Source of the DNA: Nonomuraea sp. NEAU-A123
Lineage (GTDB): Bacteria > Actinomycetota > Actinomycetes > Streptosporangiales > Streptosporangiaceae
Length of the DNA: 64,000 nucleotides
NCBI RefSeq assembly: GCF_018603905.1
Contig: NZ_JAHFZZ010000030.1
Coordinates: forward strand, 1-64,000
Direction: 5' to 3'
In this document: positions 34,567 through 43,678 of the stretch, one piece after another
How positions within the stretch are numbered: position 1 is the first letter of the stretch
Layout: the number at the start of each line of letters is the position of its first letter
The notes under the pieces: generated by a model
The model's input: the letters and a program-made list of their open reading frames with translations, nothing else
What the model was told of the DNA's origin: nothing
The model's database searches: none
Program-made: the position numbers and the translations under genes

Positions 34567-34601
34567 CCGGCTCGTCGTTGACTTGGCCTGGGCGGACACT
34601 G

Positions 34602-35045
34602 TCAGCCCACGCCAGACAACCGTTGTGCCAGGATCCGAGCGCGGGCGAGCTGGACATTGCGCGCCTGACCTGCGGCGAACCCGGCCAGGAGCCACGGGGC
34701 CGTCAGGTCGAGCCGGTCGCTCACCCGGGTGCCGGTGCCGTCCGGCTCCAGGTCGAAGCGGTAGGCCATGCGAATGCGTCCCGGGCTCCGCACCTCGCCG
34801 TAGAGGGACAGGGCCTCGGTGTGGAGGGCCACTTTGATCGGATTGTCGTACGTGAAGATCCGGAGAAATCGGAAACGCTCGACGGCCGTGTACCGGATCA
34901 CGCCGGGCTCCGAGCGGTCCACATCGCTGACGGCGACCACGAGGGGGGACAGGCCGATGTAGCTCTCCGGAGCCGTGAGGTGCTCGAACACCTTCTCCGG
35001 TGCGGCGTCCACGTGGAATTCGTGGGTCAGCACGCTGTTCGACAC
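34602..35045 (-). CDS. SRPBCC/START-fold protein
   Basis: 147 residues from GTG 35045 (GGGAGG just upstream). Polyketide cyclase/SRPBCC features are present: the start of strand 1 ('THEFHVDAAPEKVFEHLTAP'), then 'IRYTAVERFRFLRIFTYDNP' and a C-terminal long helix ('LAGFAAGQARNVQLARARIL'). It is a small hydrophobic-ligand binding fold; ligand unknown. It converges with the TetR gene. Confidence 0.78.
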   Translation of the reverse strand: MSNSVLTHEFHVDAAPEKVFEHLTAPESYIGLSPLVVAVSDVDRSEPGVIRYTAVERFRFLRIFTYDNPIKVALHTEALSLYGEVRSPGRIRMAYRFDLEPDGTGTRVSDRLDLTAPWLLAGFAAGQARNVQLARARILAQRLSGVG

Positions 35046-35160
35046 CCGGCCTCCCGTACCTGCGGTCCCCGCCGAGCATACGGGCCTGGTTGAGGCCGGG
35101 TCTCGGCAACTGAAATGATCAGCGTGGTCTCTGTCGCCCCTCTGTATCGCAGGAGCACTC

Positions 35161-36147
35161 TTGTTCAAGCGCCGTGGTTTGACCTTGTCCGCAGCCCTCG
35201 CCGCGCTGTTGGTGTGCGTCGCCGTCCCCGGCGCGGCGGCGGGCGAGCAGGCGGATGATCCGACATATCCGGGGCCGGTCTACAAGACGGTTACGGACAA
35301 GAGCGGGCTGCTGTCCTTGCAGACCAATGGGCGGCCTGACGGGCGGGACATGGTCTTCCGGATTTCGGGAGCCGTGTACGCCAACATCGAGGGCAACGCC
35401 TACGACCCGCAGCTTCGCCATGGCCAGAAACTGTTCAACGTCGAGGGCTACAACATCCGGCGGCTGTATCGGGTGCCCGGCACCACGCAGCTCTATCAGC
35501 TCTCCCGCGAGATCGTGTTCTACACCGACCCCGCCGACCCCACGAAGATCCTGCGGGAATGGAAGAACCCGATTGACCTCCGGACTTACCCGGTCGTTCC
35601 TATCAACAACGACGCGGTGAACTTCGGCCCGTTCAACGTCACCTCCGCCTATGTCGGCCCGCCCCTGCGGCAGATGTACGACGAGACGGAGTGGACCAGC
35701 GACATCCCGGTTCGCACGGACTTCAAGCTCGCGTTGGGCGAGTCGTTCGGCCTGGTGAAGGGCGTCTACGCGGCCCAGGAGATGTTCGACTTCTACGTCG
35801 ACGCCCGCGAGGTCGAGGCCCGCACGGCCGCGGGCAGCGTCCCCAACGGCGCGATGAAGACCAAGATCAGCTGGGCCAGGACGAGCCCGTGGGCGCCGTT
35901 CATGTGCCTGCCGGAGACCGACGTCCGCGGGCAGCTCACCTACCACGCCCGTAGCTGGTCGCTGCAGTCCTACGAGGACATCGAGCCGTGGCTGCGTGCG
36001 GAGGTCGACGCCTCCTACCCGCTCTTCAAAGCCGCTCCCACCGCGCCCGGTTCGAGCGAGAACTCCTGGACCTCCTTCTACAACAAGCAGTTGGGCAAGG
36101 GTGCCACCACGTGGGCCGACTGGTGCGCCGCCAATGGAAAGGCCTGA
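35161..36147 (+). CDS. Secreted DUF1838 family protein
   Basis: 328 residues from TTG 35161 after GCAGGAG. The signal peptide 'RRGLTLSAALAALLVCVAVP' ends at about AAAG. The mature part carries the DUF1838 pattern ('GQKLFNVEGYNIRRLYRVPG', 'LSREIVFYTDPADPTKILRE', 'PVVPINNDAVNFGPF'). Function unknown in the family. There is no lipobox, so it is likely released or wall-associated. Confidence 0.78.
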   Translation: MFKRRGLTLSAALAALLVCVAVPGAAAGEQADDPTYPGPVYKTVTDKSGLLSLQTNGRPDGRDMVFRISGAVYANIEGNAYDPQLRHGQKLFNVEGYNIRRLYRVPGTTQLYQLSREIVFYTDPADPTKILREWKNPIDLRTYPVVPINNDAVNFGPFNVTSAYVGPPLRQMYDETEWTSDIPVRTDFKLALGESFGLVKGVYAAQEMFDFYVDAREVEARTAAGSVPNGAMKTKISWARTSPWAPFMCLPETDVRGQLTYHARSWSLQSYEDIEPWLRAEVDASYPLFKAAPTAPGSSENSWTSFYNKQLGKGATTWADWCAANGKA

Positions 36148-36185
36148 GGCCGAACTTCTCCGACATTCCTCGCATCAGATTGGTC

Positions 36186-36761
36186 ATGAACTCACGCGTC
36201 GACCACAAGAGCAGCCGCAGACTCCGTAGCTGGGCGGGGACCGTCGCCATCGCGACCGCGCTGGCGCCGTTCCTCGTCATGGGCACCGCCACCGCGGACA
36301 GCACGGCCGCCGCCCTCGAAGAGACCGGTCAGATCGCGGACGGGTTCGACTGGGCGCCCGTGGTGGAGCGGGCGCTGCACTGCCTCAAGCCGCGGCCGGG
36401 CGACACCTGGTATGTCGTGCGCGCCCGCGTCGCCGCTGTCGGCGACCTCACGGGTGACGGAAAGCCCGAGACTGTGGTCGTGTCGTCCTGCCCGAGCCCG
36501 ACGTCGGGCAACCCCGTCATCTCCTTCGTCTACGACGGCGCCGCCAAGCGCTCAGCTCCTCGCCTGATCGGCGCGTTGGGCAAGAACCGCTACTTCAAGT
36601 CCCAGACCGTCGCCATCCGGAAGGGGCAGGTACACCTGCGCGGCAAGGTGGTCAGCGGCCGGGCCGCCAATTGCTGCCCCGATCTGATCGTCCGCCAGAC
36701 GTACAAGTGGAACGGCACGAAGTTCCTCAGGACGTCTGAGAAATCGACCCACATCTCGTGA
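36186..36761 (+). CDS. Secreted protein of unknown function
   Basis: 191 residues from ATG 36186. A long twin-arginine-like basic start ('SSRRLRSWAGTVAIATALAP') and an AlaXAla-type cleavage region (TATA-DS) are seen. The mature domain contains 'VGDLTGDGKPETVVVSSCPS', an FG-GAP/integrin-like calcium-binding loop (D.TGDGKPE), and two Cys near 'AANCCPD'. It lies 39 bp after the DUF1838 gene and is probably co-transcribed with it. Confidence 0.65.
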   Translation: MNSRVDHKSSRRLRSWAGTVAIATALAPFLVMGTATADSTAAALEETGQIADGFDWAPVVERALHCLKPRPGDTWYVVRARVAAVGDLTGDGKPETVVVSSCPSPTSGNPVISFVYDGAAKRSAPRLIGALGKNRYFKSQTVAIRKGQVHLRGKVVSGRAANCCPDLIVRQTYKWNGTKFLRTSEKSTHIS

Positions 36762-36940
36762 GCTGATCTCTGACCGCATGAAATCTCTCGGCCTTCGTTG
36801 CAGGAAGCAGGATAGTTTTCTATAGCGCGCCTCGCGGTATTTTCGTCACTCACCTGCAACCTTGACGCAACATACGCTTCCGTTCCATAGTGAGCCAGTC
36901 ACCCCAAGCGCATCTACGGAGGCCGCATAGAACGCAAGAA

Positions 36941-36954
36941 TGTTAGCGCTAACA
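36941..36954. promoter_or_regulatory. LacI-family operator TGTTAGCGCTAACA
   Basis: A perfect 14-bp palindrome with the central CG typical of LacI-family sites, 92 bp upstream of the arabinofuranosidase start. Sites of this form control secreted glycoside hydrolase genes in actinomycetes. The regulator gene is not in the window. Confidence 0.75.
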
Positions 36955-37045
36955 AAGCAACTTCCTTTCCGTCCCTGCCGTGATGTCGCAGGTCGGCGGG
37001 GCATCTCCCGGCATCGCGGCGCCCCCTGAAAGGCAGTGGTTCATC

Positions 37046-38599
37046 ATGATTGTTCGGTCCCTTAAAAAGGCACTGCTGTCCGCGGGCGCGGCCGTCGCGC
37101 TCGCCGCCGGCCTGCTGGCCGGCATCTCCACGCCCTCGCAGGCCGCGACGTCGCTCGCGTGTGACATCTACGCCGCCGGCGGCACCCCGTGCGTTGCGGC
37201 GCACAGCACGACTCGCGCCCTGTATGCCGCCTACAACGGCCCGCTGTACCAAGTGCGCCGCTCCTCGGACAACACCACCCAGGACATCGGCCTTTTGAGC
37301 GCGGGCGGATATGCCAACGCCGCCACGCAGGATTCATTCTGTGCCAATACGACCTGCCTCATCACCATCATTTACGACCAGTCTGGTCGCGGTAACCGCC
37401 TCACCCAGGCGCCCCCCGGCGGGTTCTCCGGCCCGGCCGCGGGCGGGTATGACAACCTCGCGGTCGCGACCGCGGCGCCGACCATGATCAATGGTCACAA
37501 GGCGTACGGCGTCTACGTGTCTCCTGGCACCGGCTATCGCAACAACAGCACCAACGGCATCGCGAAGGGGGACCAGCCCGAGGGCATGTACGCGGTCTTC
37601 GACGGCACGCACTACAACGGCGGCTGCTGCTTCGACTACGGCAACGCCGAGACCAACAGCCGTGACAACGGCAACGGCACCATGGAGGCCATCTACTTCG
37701 GGAACATCAAGGTCTGGGGCTACGGCACGGGCAACGGCCCCTGGGTCATGGCCGACCTCGAGAACGGCCTGTTCTCCGGAGTGAACCCGGGTTACAACGC
37801 GGGCGACCCGACCGTGAACCACCGCTACCTGACCGCCATCATCAAGGGTGAGCCGAACCACTGGGCGATCCGGGCCGGCAACGCGCAGTCGGGCGGCCTG
37901 TCGACCTACTACAACGGAGCGCGCCCCAACGTCTCGGGCTACAACCCGATGAAGAAGGAGGGGGCCATCATCCTCGGGATCGGCGGCGACAACAGCAACA
38001 GTTCCGCCGGTACCTTCTACGAAGGCGTGATGACGTCCGGCTATCCGTCGGACGCCACCGAGAACGCGGTGCAGGCCGACATCGTCGCCGCCGGATACAC
38101 GACGTCGAGCGGCGGCGGCACGCCCGGAACGCTCACCCCCGGCTCGTCGATCTCGCTACGCGCGACGACGTCCTGCTGCACCACCCGCTACATCCGCCAC
38201 CAGAACGACCAAGCCATCACGTCGGTGATCACCTCGTCCAGCTCGTCTCTCGACAAGAGCGACGCCTCGTGGATCGTCCGCAGCGGTCTGGCCGGCAGCT
38301 CGTGCCTGTCGTTCGAGTCGAGGAACTACCCCGGCGACTACCTGCGGCACCAGAACTACCAGTTGTACCGCCAGCACAATGACGGCAGCTCGCTGTTCGC
38401 CGCCGACGCCACCTTCTGCCCGCAGACCGGCAAGAGCGGCCAGGGCACCTCGTTCGCCTCCTACAACTTCCCGACCCGGTTCATCCGCCACTACAACAAC
38501 ATCGTCTACATCGCCAGCAACGGCGGCTCGAACGCCTTCGACAGCGCGACCTCGTGGGCCAACGACGTGAGCTGGGCCGTCGACCAGCCCTGGGCATAA
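37046..38599 (+). CDS. Secreted alpha-L-arabinofuranosidase, GH54 + CBM42
   Basis: 517 residues from ATG 37046 (AGGCAG upstream). The signal peptide ends at 'STPSQAA'. The catalytic part (about 33-350) starts 'LACDIYAAGGTPCVAAHSTT' and includes 'ITIIYDQSGRGNRLTQAPPG' and 'GGCCFDYGNAETNSRDNGNG', the vicinal-Cys and substrate region of GH54 enzymes. A Ser/Gly linker leads to a CBM42 arabinose-binding beta-trefoil ('RYIRHQNDQ', 'DYLRHQNYQLYR', 'RFIRHYNNIVYI'). It releases arabinose from arabinoxylan or arabinan outside the cell. A LacI-type operator lies upstream. Confidence 0.92.
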   Translation: MIVRSLKKALLSAGAAVALAAGLLAGISTPSQAATSLACDIYAAGGTPCVAAHSTTRALYAAYNGPLYQVRRSSDNTTQDIGLLSAGGYANAATQDSFCANTTCLITIIYDQSGRGNRLTQAPPGGFSGPAAGGYDNLAVATAAPTMINGHKAYGVYVSPGTGYRNNSTNGIAKGDQPEGMYAVFDGTHYNGGCCFDYGNAETNSRDNGNGTMEAIYFGNIKVWGYGTGNGPWVMADLENGLFSGVNPGYNAGDPTVNHRYLTAIIKGEPNHWAIRAGNAQSGGLSTYYNGARPNVSGYNPMKKEGAIILGIGGDNSNSSAGTFYEGVMTSGYPSDATENAVQADIVAAGYTTSSGGGTPGTLTPGSSISLRATTSCCTTRYIRHQNDQAITSVITSSSSSLDKSDASWIVRSGLAGSSCLSFESRNYPGDYLRHQNYQLYRQHNDGSSLFAADATFCPQTGKSGQGTSFASYNFPTRFIRHYNNIVYIASNGGSNAFDSATSWANDVSWAVDQPWA

Positions 38600-38615
38600 C
38601 TCCGACGACCTGAGC

Positions 38616-38646
38616 GGAGTCGTCCCCGATCCACGGGGACGGCTCC
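38616..38646 (+). terminator. Hairpin terminator of the arabinofuranosidase gene
   Basis: GGAGTCGTCCCCG pairs with CGGGGACGGCTCC (one G-U), loop 5 nt, 16 bp after the stop codon. Confidence 0.75.
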
Positions 38647-38661
38647 CCGCCGTGGGAGGCC

Positions 38662-38850
38662 TCACGGCAGTTGGTCAGGCGTCTCGGTCAAGCCGTAGTA
38701 GATGCGCGGGGCGCCGTCCAGGCAGACCTTGACCTTGCCGTCGCGGGCGGTGAGCCGCCGTTCCCTGCCGATGCAGTCGAGCTCCCTGACCGAGCTGCCG
38801 GCCGCGGCCACCTTCAGCTCCGTCCGAATGTGGGCGAGGTCGCGGGCCAT
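38662..38850 (-). CDS. Possible small protein or gene fragment (62 aa)
   Basis: The frame from ATG 38850 has strongly GC-rich third positions and a protein-like sequence ('MARDLAHIRTELKVAAAGSS', 'DGKVKVCLDGAPRIYYGLTE'). No domain was recognised. A plus-strand frame ending at 38985 ('EREALLAEFTGELDKIGVER') also looks coding, so this spot may hold remnants of two genes. Low confidence that it is expressed. Confidence 0.35.
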   Translation of the reverse strand: MARDLAHIRTELKVAAAGSSVRELDCIGRERRLTARDGKVKVCLDGAPRIYYGLTETPDQLP

Positions 38851-39017
38851 CTGGCGGCGTACTGCCTGCGCCGGGGGGTGGAACCACAGGAGGTCAGGGA
38901 GCGGGAGGCGTTGCTGGCGGAGTTCACCGGGGAACTGGACAAGATCGGGGTCGAGCGCCACTGGCCGGCGCCCGCGGGCTACTGAGCCTTCCGAAGCTCA
39001 GGTCCGGCTCCGCTGGT

Positions 39018-39566
39018 TCAGATGAGATGCTCCAGGAAGACCATGACGGTCATGATGGTGATGCCGGTCACGATCAGGTCGACGGCCCACTGCAGATTGC
39101 GGTTCTTGGCGCGCGCGACCCGGGCGATTTCTAGGGCGGTGGCGGCCAGGAACAGTTCGTAGTCCTTGGTCTCGGCGTTCATCTGCTCGATCAGCGCCTC
39201 GGGTGTGGGTGCCTTGGCGTAGGAGAGGATCTTCGATCCGCCGCGTTCGGCGGAGACCGGGCGGATAGTGATGAGGATCAGCAGGACCGCCATGGACAGC
39301 AGGATCAGTGCCGCGATGACGCCGAAGCGCCCGGGGCCGGGGAAACGGGCCGGGCCGGTGAGGATGAGCGTGACGACCACGCCGTAGGCGACACCCGCCC
39401 AGGACAGCAGGAGTCCTGCCCTGCGCTCGCTCGCGCTGATCAGTTCCGCGCGGGCGGCGGTGGTGGCGGCGTCGAGCCGGTCCCTGAGGAACGGGGACAA
39501 GGGCACGTGCTGGGCAGCGCTGTCGTCTCCGGCGTGGGCGTCGGAGGCGGTTGGATCGTGGTTCAT
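39018..39566 (-). CDS. Pycsar-effector-like membrane protein (DUF5706-type)
   Basis: 182 residues from ATG 39566. Helix 1 starts with 'AARAELISASERRAGLLLSW' and is followed by two adjacent membrane spans, then the linker 'ILSYAKAPTPEALIEQMNAE'. The closing segment is 'ARVARAKNRNLQWAVDLIVT' with a final membrane span. This matches the Pycsar effector family layout, in which a membrane protein is gated by cyclic CMP or UMP during phage attack. No nucleotide cyclase is adjacent, so it is either an orphan effector or a housekeeping relative. The family call is by pattern only. Confidence 0.6.
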   Translation of the reverse strand: MNHDPTASDAHAGDDSAAQHVPLSPFLRDRLDAATTAARAELISASERRAGLLLSWAGVAYGVVVTLILTGPARFPGPGRFGVIAALILLSMAVLLILITIRPVSAERGGSKILSYAKAPTPEALIEQMNAETKDYELFLAATALEIARVARAKNRNLQWAVDLIVTGITIMTVMVFLEHLI

Positions 39567-39778
39567 GGCGGGCAGGCCCTTTCCGCGGGGTCGGGGTGAC
39601 CGGTCGTCGCGCGATGCAGCCGGGACATCGAGCGTCGCTGGTCTGAATGGGATGGCCTTCGGCGATTTAGTTATGTATGGAGAAGGTTGTCGGGTAAATG
39701 CCCAGGTGAGTGGGTCGGGGAGTGTGCCTTTGCCTGTTGCGGACGCTTCCGCCCACGGGATTTTGCCGGTGAGTACGG

Positions 39779-40669
39779 CTAGGCATCCGAACCTGGCGTC
39801 GTGGGGAGCTGCACGCCCCGGCGACGGCTCAGCACCGCCGCGATGGGCAGGGCCGCGGCCAGGCCGCTCAGCAGGACAGCCGCGAGCGCTCCCAGGATGG
39901 CCGGCTCGTTGCCGAAGGCGATACCGACGGCGGCGAGCGCCGGCCCCGCGTTGCGTACGGCCGCGACTCCACCCATGGTGGTGCGGCGGGCCCCTGGCCC
40001 GGTGGCCAGGGCCGTGCCGAGAGCGAAGGCGATGACGGCGAAGACGAAGCCCGCGAGCAGGGTGAGTGAGCCGATCAGCGCGATGACGGCACGCCAGTTG
40101 CCGACCAGCATGCCCACCAGCACGACGAGGAACGTCACGTTCGACACCATGGCGGCCACGGGATGCCACGCCTGCGCTGTGGACGGCGCGTAATGGCGCA
40201 CGATCAACCCGACGGCGAACGGGACGAGCTGGAGGACCGCCACGGTCAGCATCAGCGTCGCGACGTCGAGCGAAACCCCGCCGCCCACGTTCGCGGTCTT
40301 GAGGATGACGTTCGCCGTCGGACCGAAGGTGATGCTACCGATGGCGGCCAGCAGCACCTGCGTCGCCGCACCGGCGACCACGTCGCCGTTCTGCACCATG
40401 CCGAGTTTCGCGCCGAACGGTCCGCCAGGTGAGGACGCGACCAGCAGCAGCGCGATGAACGAGGCCGCGGGCAGGCCGAACAGCGCGGCCACACCCCAGC
40501 CGAGAAGCGGGACGCACACCAGGTTGGCCAGGAGTACCAGCAGGAGCAGCGGGAGGTCGGTGAAGACGGTACACAGCGCCGGCAGTGTGGTCGCGAGACC
40601 GGCGGCGAACATGGTGGCCGCGATGAAGATGACGGTGACGGCGTTGAACAGCAACTGCAGTGTGTTCAT
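39779..40669 (-). CDS. BASS (bile acid:sodium symporter)-family transporter
   Basis: 296 residues with nine to ten membrane helices. The N-terminal 'FIAATMFAAGLATTLPALCT' and the conserved 'SSPGGPFGAKLGMVQNGD' match the sodium/organic-anion symporter family; 'RNAGPALAAVGIAFGN' is the C-terminal discontinuous helix. It is the last gene of the DyP operon (39 bp after DyP), so it may move a substrate or product of that pathway. Confidence 0.8.
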   Translation of the reverse strand: MNTLQLLFNAVTVIFIAATMFAAGLATTLPALCTVFTDLPLLLLVLLANLVCVPLLGWGVAALFGLPAASFIALLLVASSPGGPFGAKLGMVQNGDVVAGAATQVLLAAIGSITFGPTANVILKTANVGGGVSLDVATLMLTVAVLQLVPFAVGLIVRHYAPSTAQAWHPVAAMVSNVTFLVVLVGMLVGNWRAVIALIGSLTLLAGFVFAVIAFALGTALATGPGARRTTMGGVAAVRNAGPALAAVGIAFGNEPAILGALAAVLLSGLAAALPIAAVLSRRRGVQLPTTPGSDA

Positions 40670-40708
40670 GTGGATCCCGGTCCTCTTACCGGAGCGGCGT
40701 CGCCGCGC

Positions 40709-42043
40709 TCAGTCGGTGAGGTCACCAAGCCGGCGCAGCGCGGTCAGTCCCGGCATGAAGCAGTATTCGCCGCCGCGCGTGACGACGAACTGCGGCAGCG
40801 CGACCAGGCGTCGCCGTACGGGACGCCGGGGAATGGTGAAATCGCCGGAGCCCTCGCGGGAGCCGATGACGGGATCCCTCGCGTCGCCCGCGCCGAAGAA
40901 GACGCCGTCGTTCATCCATTCGGACTGGGCGAACTCGAACTGCCGCCCCAGATGCGCCCCGACGAAGGCGAATATCAGCCCGCGATCGGCCCCGTCGTCT
41001 TCCAGGACGCCCTCGGGCAGCAGCGGGCCGTAGGCGGTGCCGCGTCTGATCATTCGGTGCAGCCTCGGCACTCCGGCCACCGCCGCGTCCCGGGGGTTGC
41101 CCCGTCGGATGTGGCTGCCGCCGGGGGTGGCGAAGCCGGCCGGATCGTCCTGCTTGTACAGGAAACTGTTGTTGCGGTACGGGTCGGCGCCGAGGCAGGG
41201 ATCGTCGTGCAACGGGCAGAGTGCCAGGGGCGCGCCGCTGCGCCAGCGGCCCATGATCTTGGCTGCCAGGAGCTCCTCGTCTTCGAGGCTGGTGGCGTTG
41301 TCCTTCAGGTAGCGCCGGAACAGGGCGACGCGCTGGTGGAGCTTGCGGAAGACCACGTAGGTGCCGTTGCGGCCGAGCACCTCGGGCTTCGGCGTCTGGA
41401 TGCCGCCGAGCTCGTCGGGGTAGCCGAGCACGAATTCGCCGGCCTTGAGCGGCACCTCCAGCTTGTTGGATCCGGCGATGCCGCTGCCCTCGATGGCCGG
41501 GTGGCTGATGCCGTCGCGGTAGCCGAAGGGTTCGGTCTCGGTGGGCAGCGCGTGGCAGTTCTGGCGCCAGATGGCCGTCACGCCGGGGAGGGCGTCGTAG
41601 GCCGGTCGGGCGCGGTCGATGGCCGCCTCCAGGCGCGCATTGTCTGGGGCGAGTGCCACCAGCACCACGTGGACCTCGGGTGTGCCCAGTGGCGCCTCCC
41701 AGTTCTCGGGGGCGCTCTCGCCGACGTCGCCCAGCGCTTTGGCGCGTGCGGCCATGCCCTGCCGGAACTCCCAGGCGAACGTCTCCAGTGACTCGTGCGG
41801 CACCCCGAGCGCCTTGAGGCCGTGGTAGGTGAGCGCGACACTGACCCAGGTCTCACCCAGCGGGCTCACCGTGTCGGCGGCCGAGGTCACCACGGTGCTG
41901 ACGCGCCGCATCAGCTCGCGCCCGCGGTCGCGGTCGTCGATGCGGAACAGGATGTAGGTGGCCGCGTACGGGCTCGGCCGGGGGCTGAGGACCCCGCGCT
42001 GGATGTCGTCGAGTTCGAGCTTGACGTGGGTTCGCTCGCTCAC
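40709..42043 (-). CDS. Dyp-type haem peroxidase
   Basis: 444 residues from GTG 42043. Two ferredoxin-like domains are present. Active-site 'FGYRDGISHPAIEG' (catalytic Asp of GxxDG, about 176), 'GRNGTYVVFRKLHQRVALFR' (distal Arg region) and 'GGSHIRRGNPRDA' (proximal haem His, about 311) are all intact. No Tat signal is present, so it is cytoplasmic unless carried by a partner or encapsulated. DyP enzymes oxidise dyes, phenols or porphyrins with H2O2. Its operon context suggests a defined small-molecule oxidation. Confidence 0.93.
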   Translation of the reverse strand: MSERTHVKLELDDIQRGVLSPRPSPYAATYILFRIDDRDRGRELMRRVSTVVTSAADTVSPLGETWVSVALTYHGLKALGVPHESLETFAWEFRQGMAARAKALGDVGESAPENWEAPLGTPEVHVVLVALAPDNARLEAAIDRARPAYDALPGVTAIWRQNCHALPTETEPFGYRDGISHPAIEGSGIAGSNKLEVPLKAGEFVLGYPDELGGIQTPKPEVLGRNGTYVVFRKLHQRVALFRRYLKDNATSLEDEELLAAKIMGRWRSGAPLALCPLHDDPCLGADPYRNNSFLYKQDDPAGFATPGGSHIRRGNPRDAAVAGVPRLHRMIRRGTAYGPLLPEGVLEDDGADRGLIFAFVGAHLGRQFEFAQSEWMNDGVFFGAGDARDPVIGSREGSGDFTIPRRPVRRRLVALPQFVVTRGGEYCFMPGLTALRRLGDLTD

Positions 42044-42100
42044 CGCGACCTCGCCTTCTTCCCGCTGCTCCGCTCTTCCCGCTGATTCGCTCTTCCCGCG

Positions 42101-43117
42101 CTACTTCGCCGAGACGATGTTGTTCCAGAAGGCGCGCAGGCTTTCGTCGACGCCGAACAGCGAGCTGAAGATCGTGGTGTCGGCCATGATCACGTCACCG
42201 GCCCGGTCACCGCTGGGCGGCATCCACAGGAACATGTTGAACTCGGTGTTTCCGGCCTCCGTGAAGGGATGCGGTCTGGACAGGTCGATCGGCTGTCTGC
42301 CCAGCACGTGGATGACGTTCGGGTCGTCGGTGGTCACGGCGTAGTGGGGGAGGTGCATGTGGAAGTTGAAGCTGGACACGCCCTCCAACCACCTCTTGGT
42401 GTCCAGATCCCGGGCGATGGACAGAGGGGCGCTCTTCTTCCCTTCCGTCACCGCGGGACGGAGGCCGTAGCGGTTCTCGACGGGCACTCCCAGACCGGCG
42501 ATCAGCGATCGGGTGTACCTGCCGAAGCGTTGCCGGCGGGGCACCAGCGCGTCACCGTGGTGCCGATATTCGATCTCGCGCACCGCCATGTCGTCCGACG
42601 CGCCGACGTCATGATGCGGCCCCAGGGCCAGGCAGGTCCCTTCGCGGGTGAGGAAGTCACGCACCGCCTCGATCTCGCCGGGTGCGGCGTCCTGCCCGGT
42701 GATCATGTGGTCCAGCCCCCACACGAACATCGTGTCGGTGTCGGCCAGCACTCGCTCGTCCAGGGGAGTGTGGAATCCGGCCTGGTCGACGCGTTGATAC
42801 ACGGGCACGGGATGTCCGGTGGTCTCCTGGACGAACTGCTGGAAAGGCAGCCAGCCCCAGAAGAACAGCTCCAGCCCGCCCGCGATGCCTTGCTGGAACC
42901 GCAGCGGATCCGACCATTTCGGGTCCTCGTAGGCCGGCCAGGTCACGCGGCGCACTTCGGTCATCGTGGAGAACCGGTTGTCCAGCTCGGCCGGGTTCCG
43001 GCCCGCCTCGGCTGGATAGCTCCATGCGACGTAGATGCTCAACCGCCGCCGGCCGGGCGTGTACGGACGCGGTACGTGGTTCTGGTTGTAGGTGCGCGCC
43101 GTTCTGAACTCGCTCAT
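42101..43117 (-). CDS. DyP-operon protein, possible GATase/ThuA-like fold
   Basis: 338 residues, 57 bp upstream of DyP. The central part ('TDTMFVWGLDHMITGQDAAP', 'EAVRDFLTREGTCLALGPHH') resembles the flavodoxin-like core of class I glutamine amidotransferase/ThuA folds, without a clear nucleophile Cys. Many His residues ('FNFHMHLPHYAV', 'GPHHDVG') could bind metal. There is no signal peptide. Unknown function; the fold suggestion is tentative. Confidence 0.6.
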   Translation of the reverse strand: MSEFRTARTYNQNHVPRPYTPGRRRLSIYVAWSYPAEAGRNPAELDNRFSTMTEVRRVTWPAYEDPKWSDPLRFQQGIAGGLELFFWGWLPFQQFVQETTGHPVPVYQRVDQAGFHTPLDERVLADTDTMFVWGLDHMITGQDAAPGEIEAVRDFLTREGTCLALGPHHDVGASDDMAVREIEYRHHGDALVPRRQRFGRYTRSLIAGLGVPVENRYGLRPAVTEGKKSAPLSIARDLDTKRWLEGVSSFNFHMHLPHYAVTTDDPNVIHVLGRQPIDLSRPHPFTEAGNTEFNMFLWMPPSGDRAGDVIMADTTIFSSLFGVDESLRAFWNNIVSAK

Positions 43118-43144
43118 CTCGCCTCCGGGTGGCGCTGGCGGCTC

Positions 43145-43678
43145 TCACTGCAGTTGGTCGAGCATCTCCGACAGGGCGCTCTTGATCCGCAGAGCCTTTT
43201 TGATCTCATCCGCGGTGACGTACGGATACTCGCCGTACTCGATGAAGCTCGGGCAGTGATGCTCGCGGACGAACTTGATGAACGCCTCGGGGTTGGTCTT
43301 CCAGTCCTCGGGGAAGCCTTCGAGGTTCTCGAAGGCCGTACTCACCCCCGCCTTGCTGAACAGCGCGATGGCGTCCTCGGTGTACTTGTCGAAGTCGGTG
43401 TCGAAGATCCCCTGATACATGAAGCGCGTGTCGTCGTCGAAGAGCACCCAGCGCAGGTAGTGCAGCTTGAGCGGCGCGAGGAGATACGGATCGCTTTCCA
43501 GGGCCTTGGCGAGCGCGTAGCCGTACTCTCGCATGGCATCGGCCCGGCCTGGTTTGACCTTCGCGATGACGGTGAACCCGTAACATGCCGGACTGCGCGG
43601 GTAGACGGGGCCGTACTTCCCCTGCTCCAGCCGGTCGGTCTCCTTCGGGATGACAACCGCCTGCGGCCTGATGTCCAT
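43145..43678 (-). CDS. First gene of the DyP operon, unknown function (177 aa)
   Basis: It looks like a duplicated ferredoxin-like/stress-response barrel: 'GFTVIAKVKPGRADAMREYG' and 'HYLRWVLFDDDTRFMYQGIF' are strand-helix units as in dimeric alpha/beta barrels. A related sequence lies in ruins at 31409-31725 beside a DyP pseudogene, which supports a lasting functional link to the peroxidase. Confidence 0.65.
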   Translation of the reverse strand: MDIRPQAVVIPKETDRLEQGKYGPVYPRSPACYGFTVIAKVKPGRADAMREYGYALAKALESDPYLLAPLKLHYLRWVLFDDDTRFMYQGIFDTDFDKYTEDAIALFSKAGVSTAFENLEGFPEDWKTNPEAFIKFVREHHCPSFIEYGEYPYVTADEIKKALRIKSALSEMLDQLQ

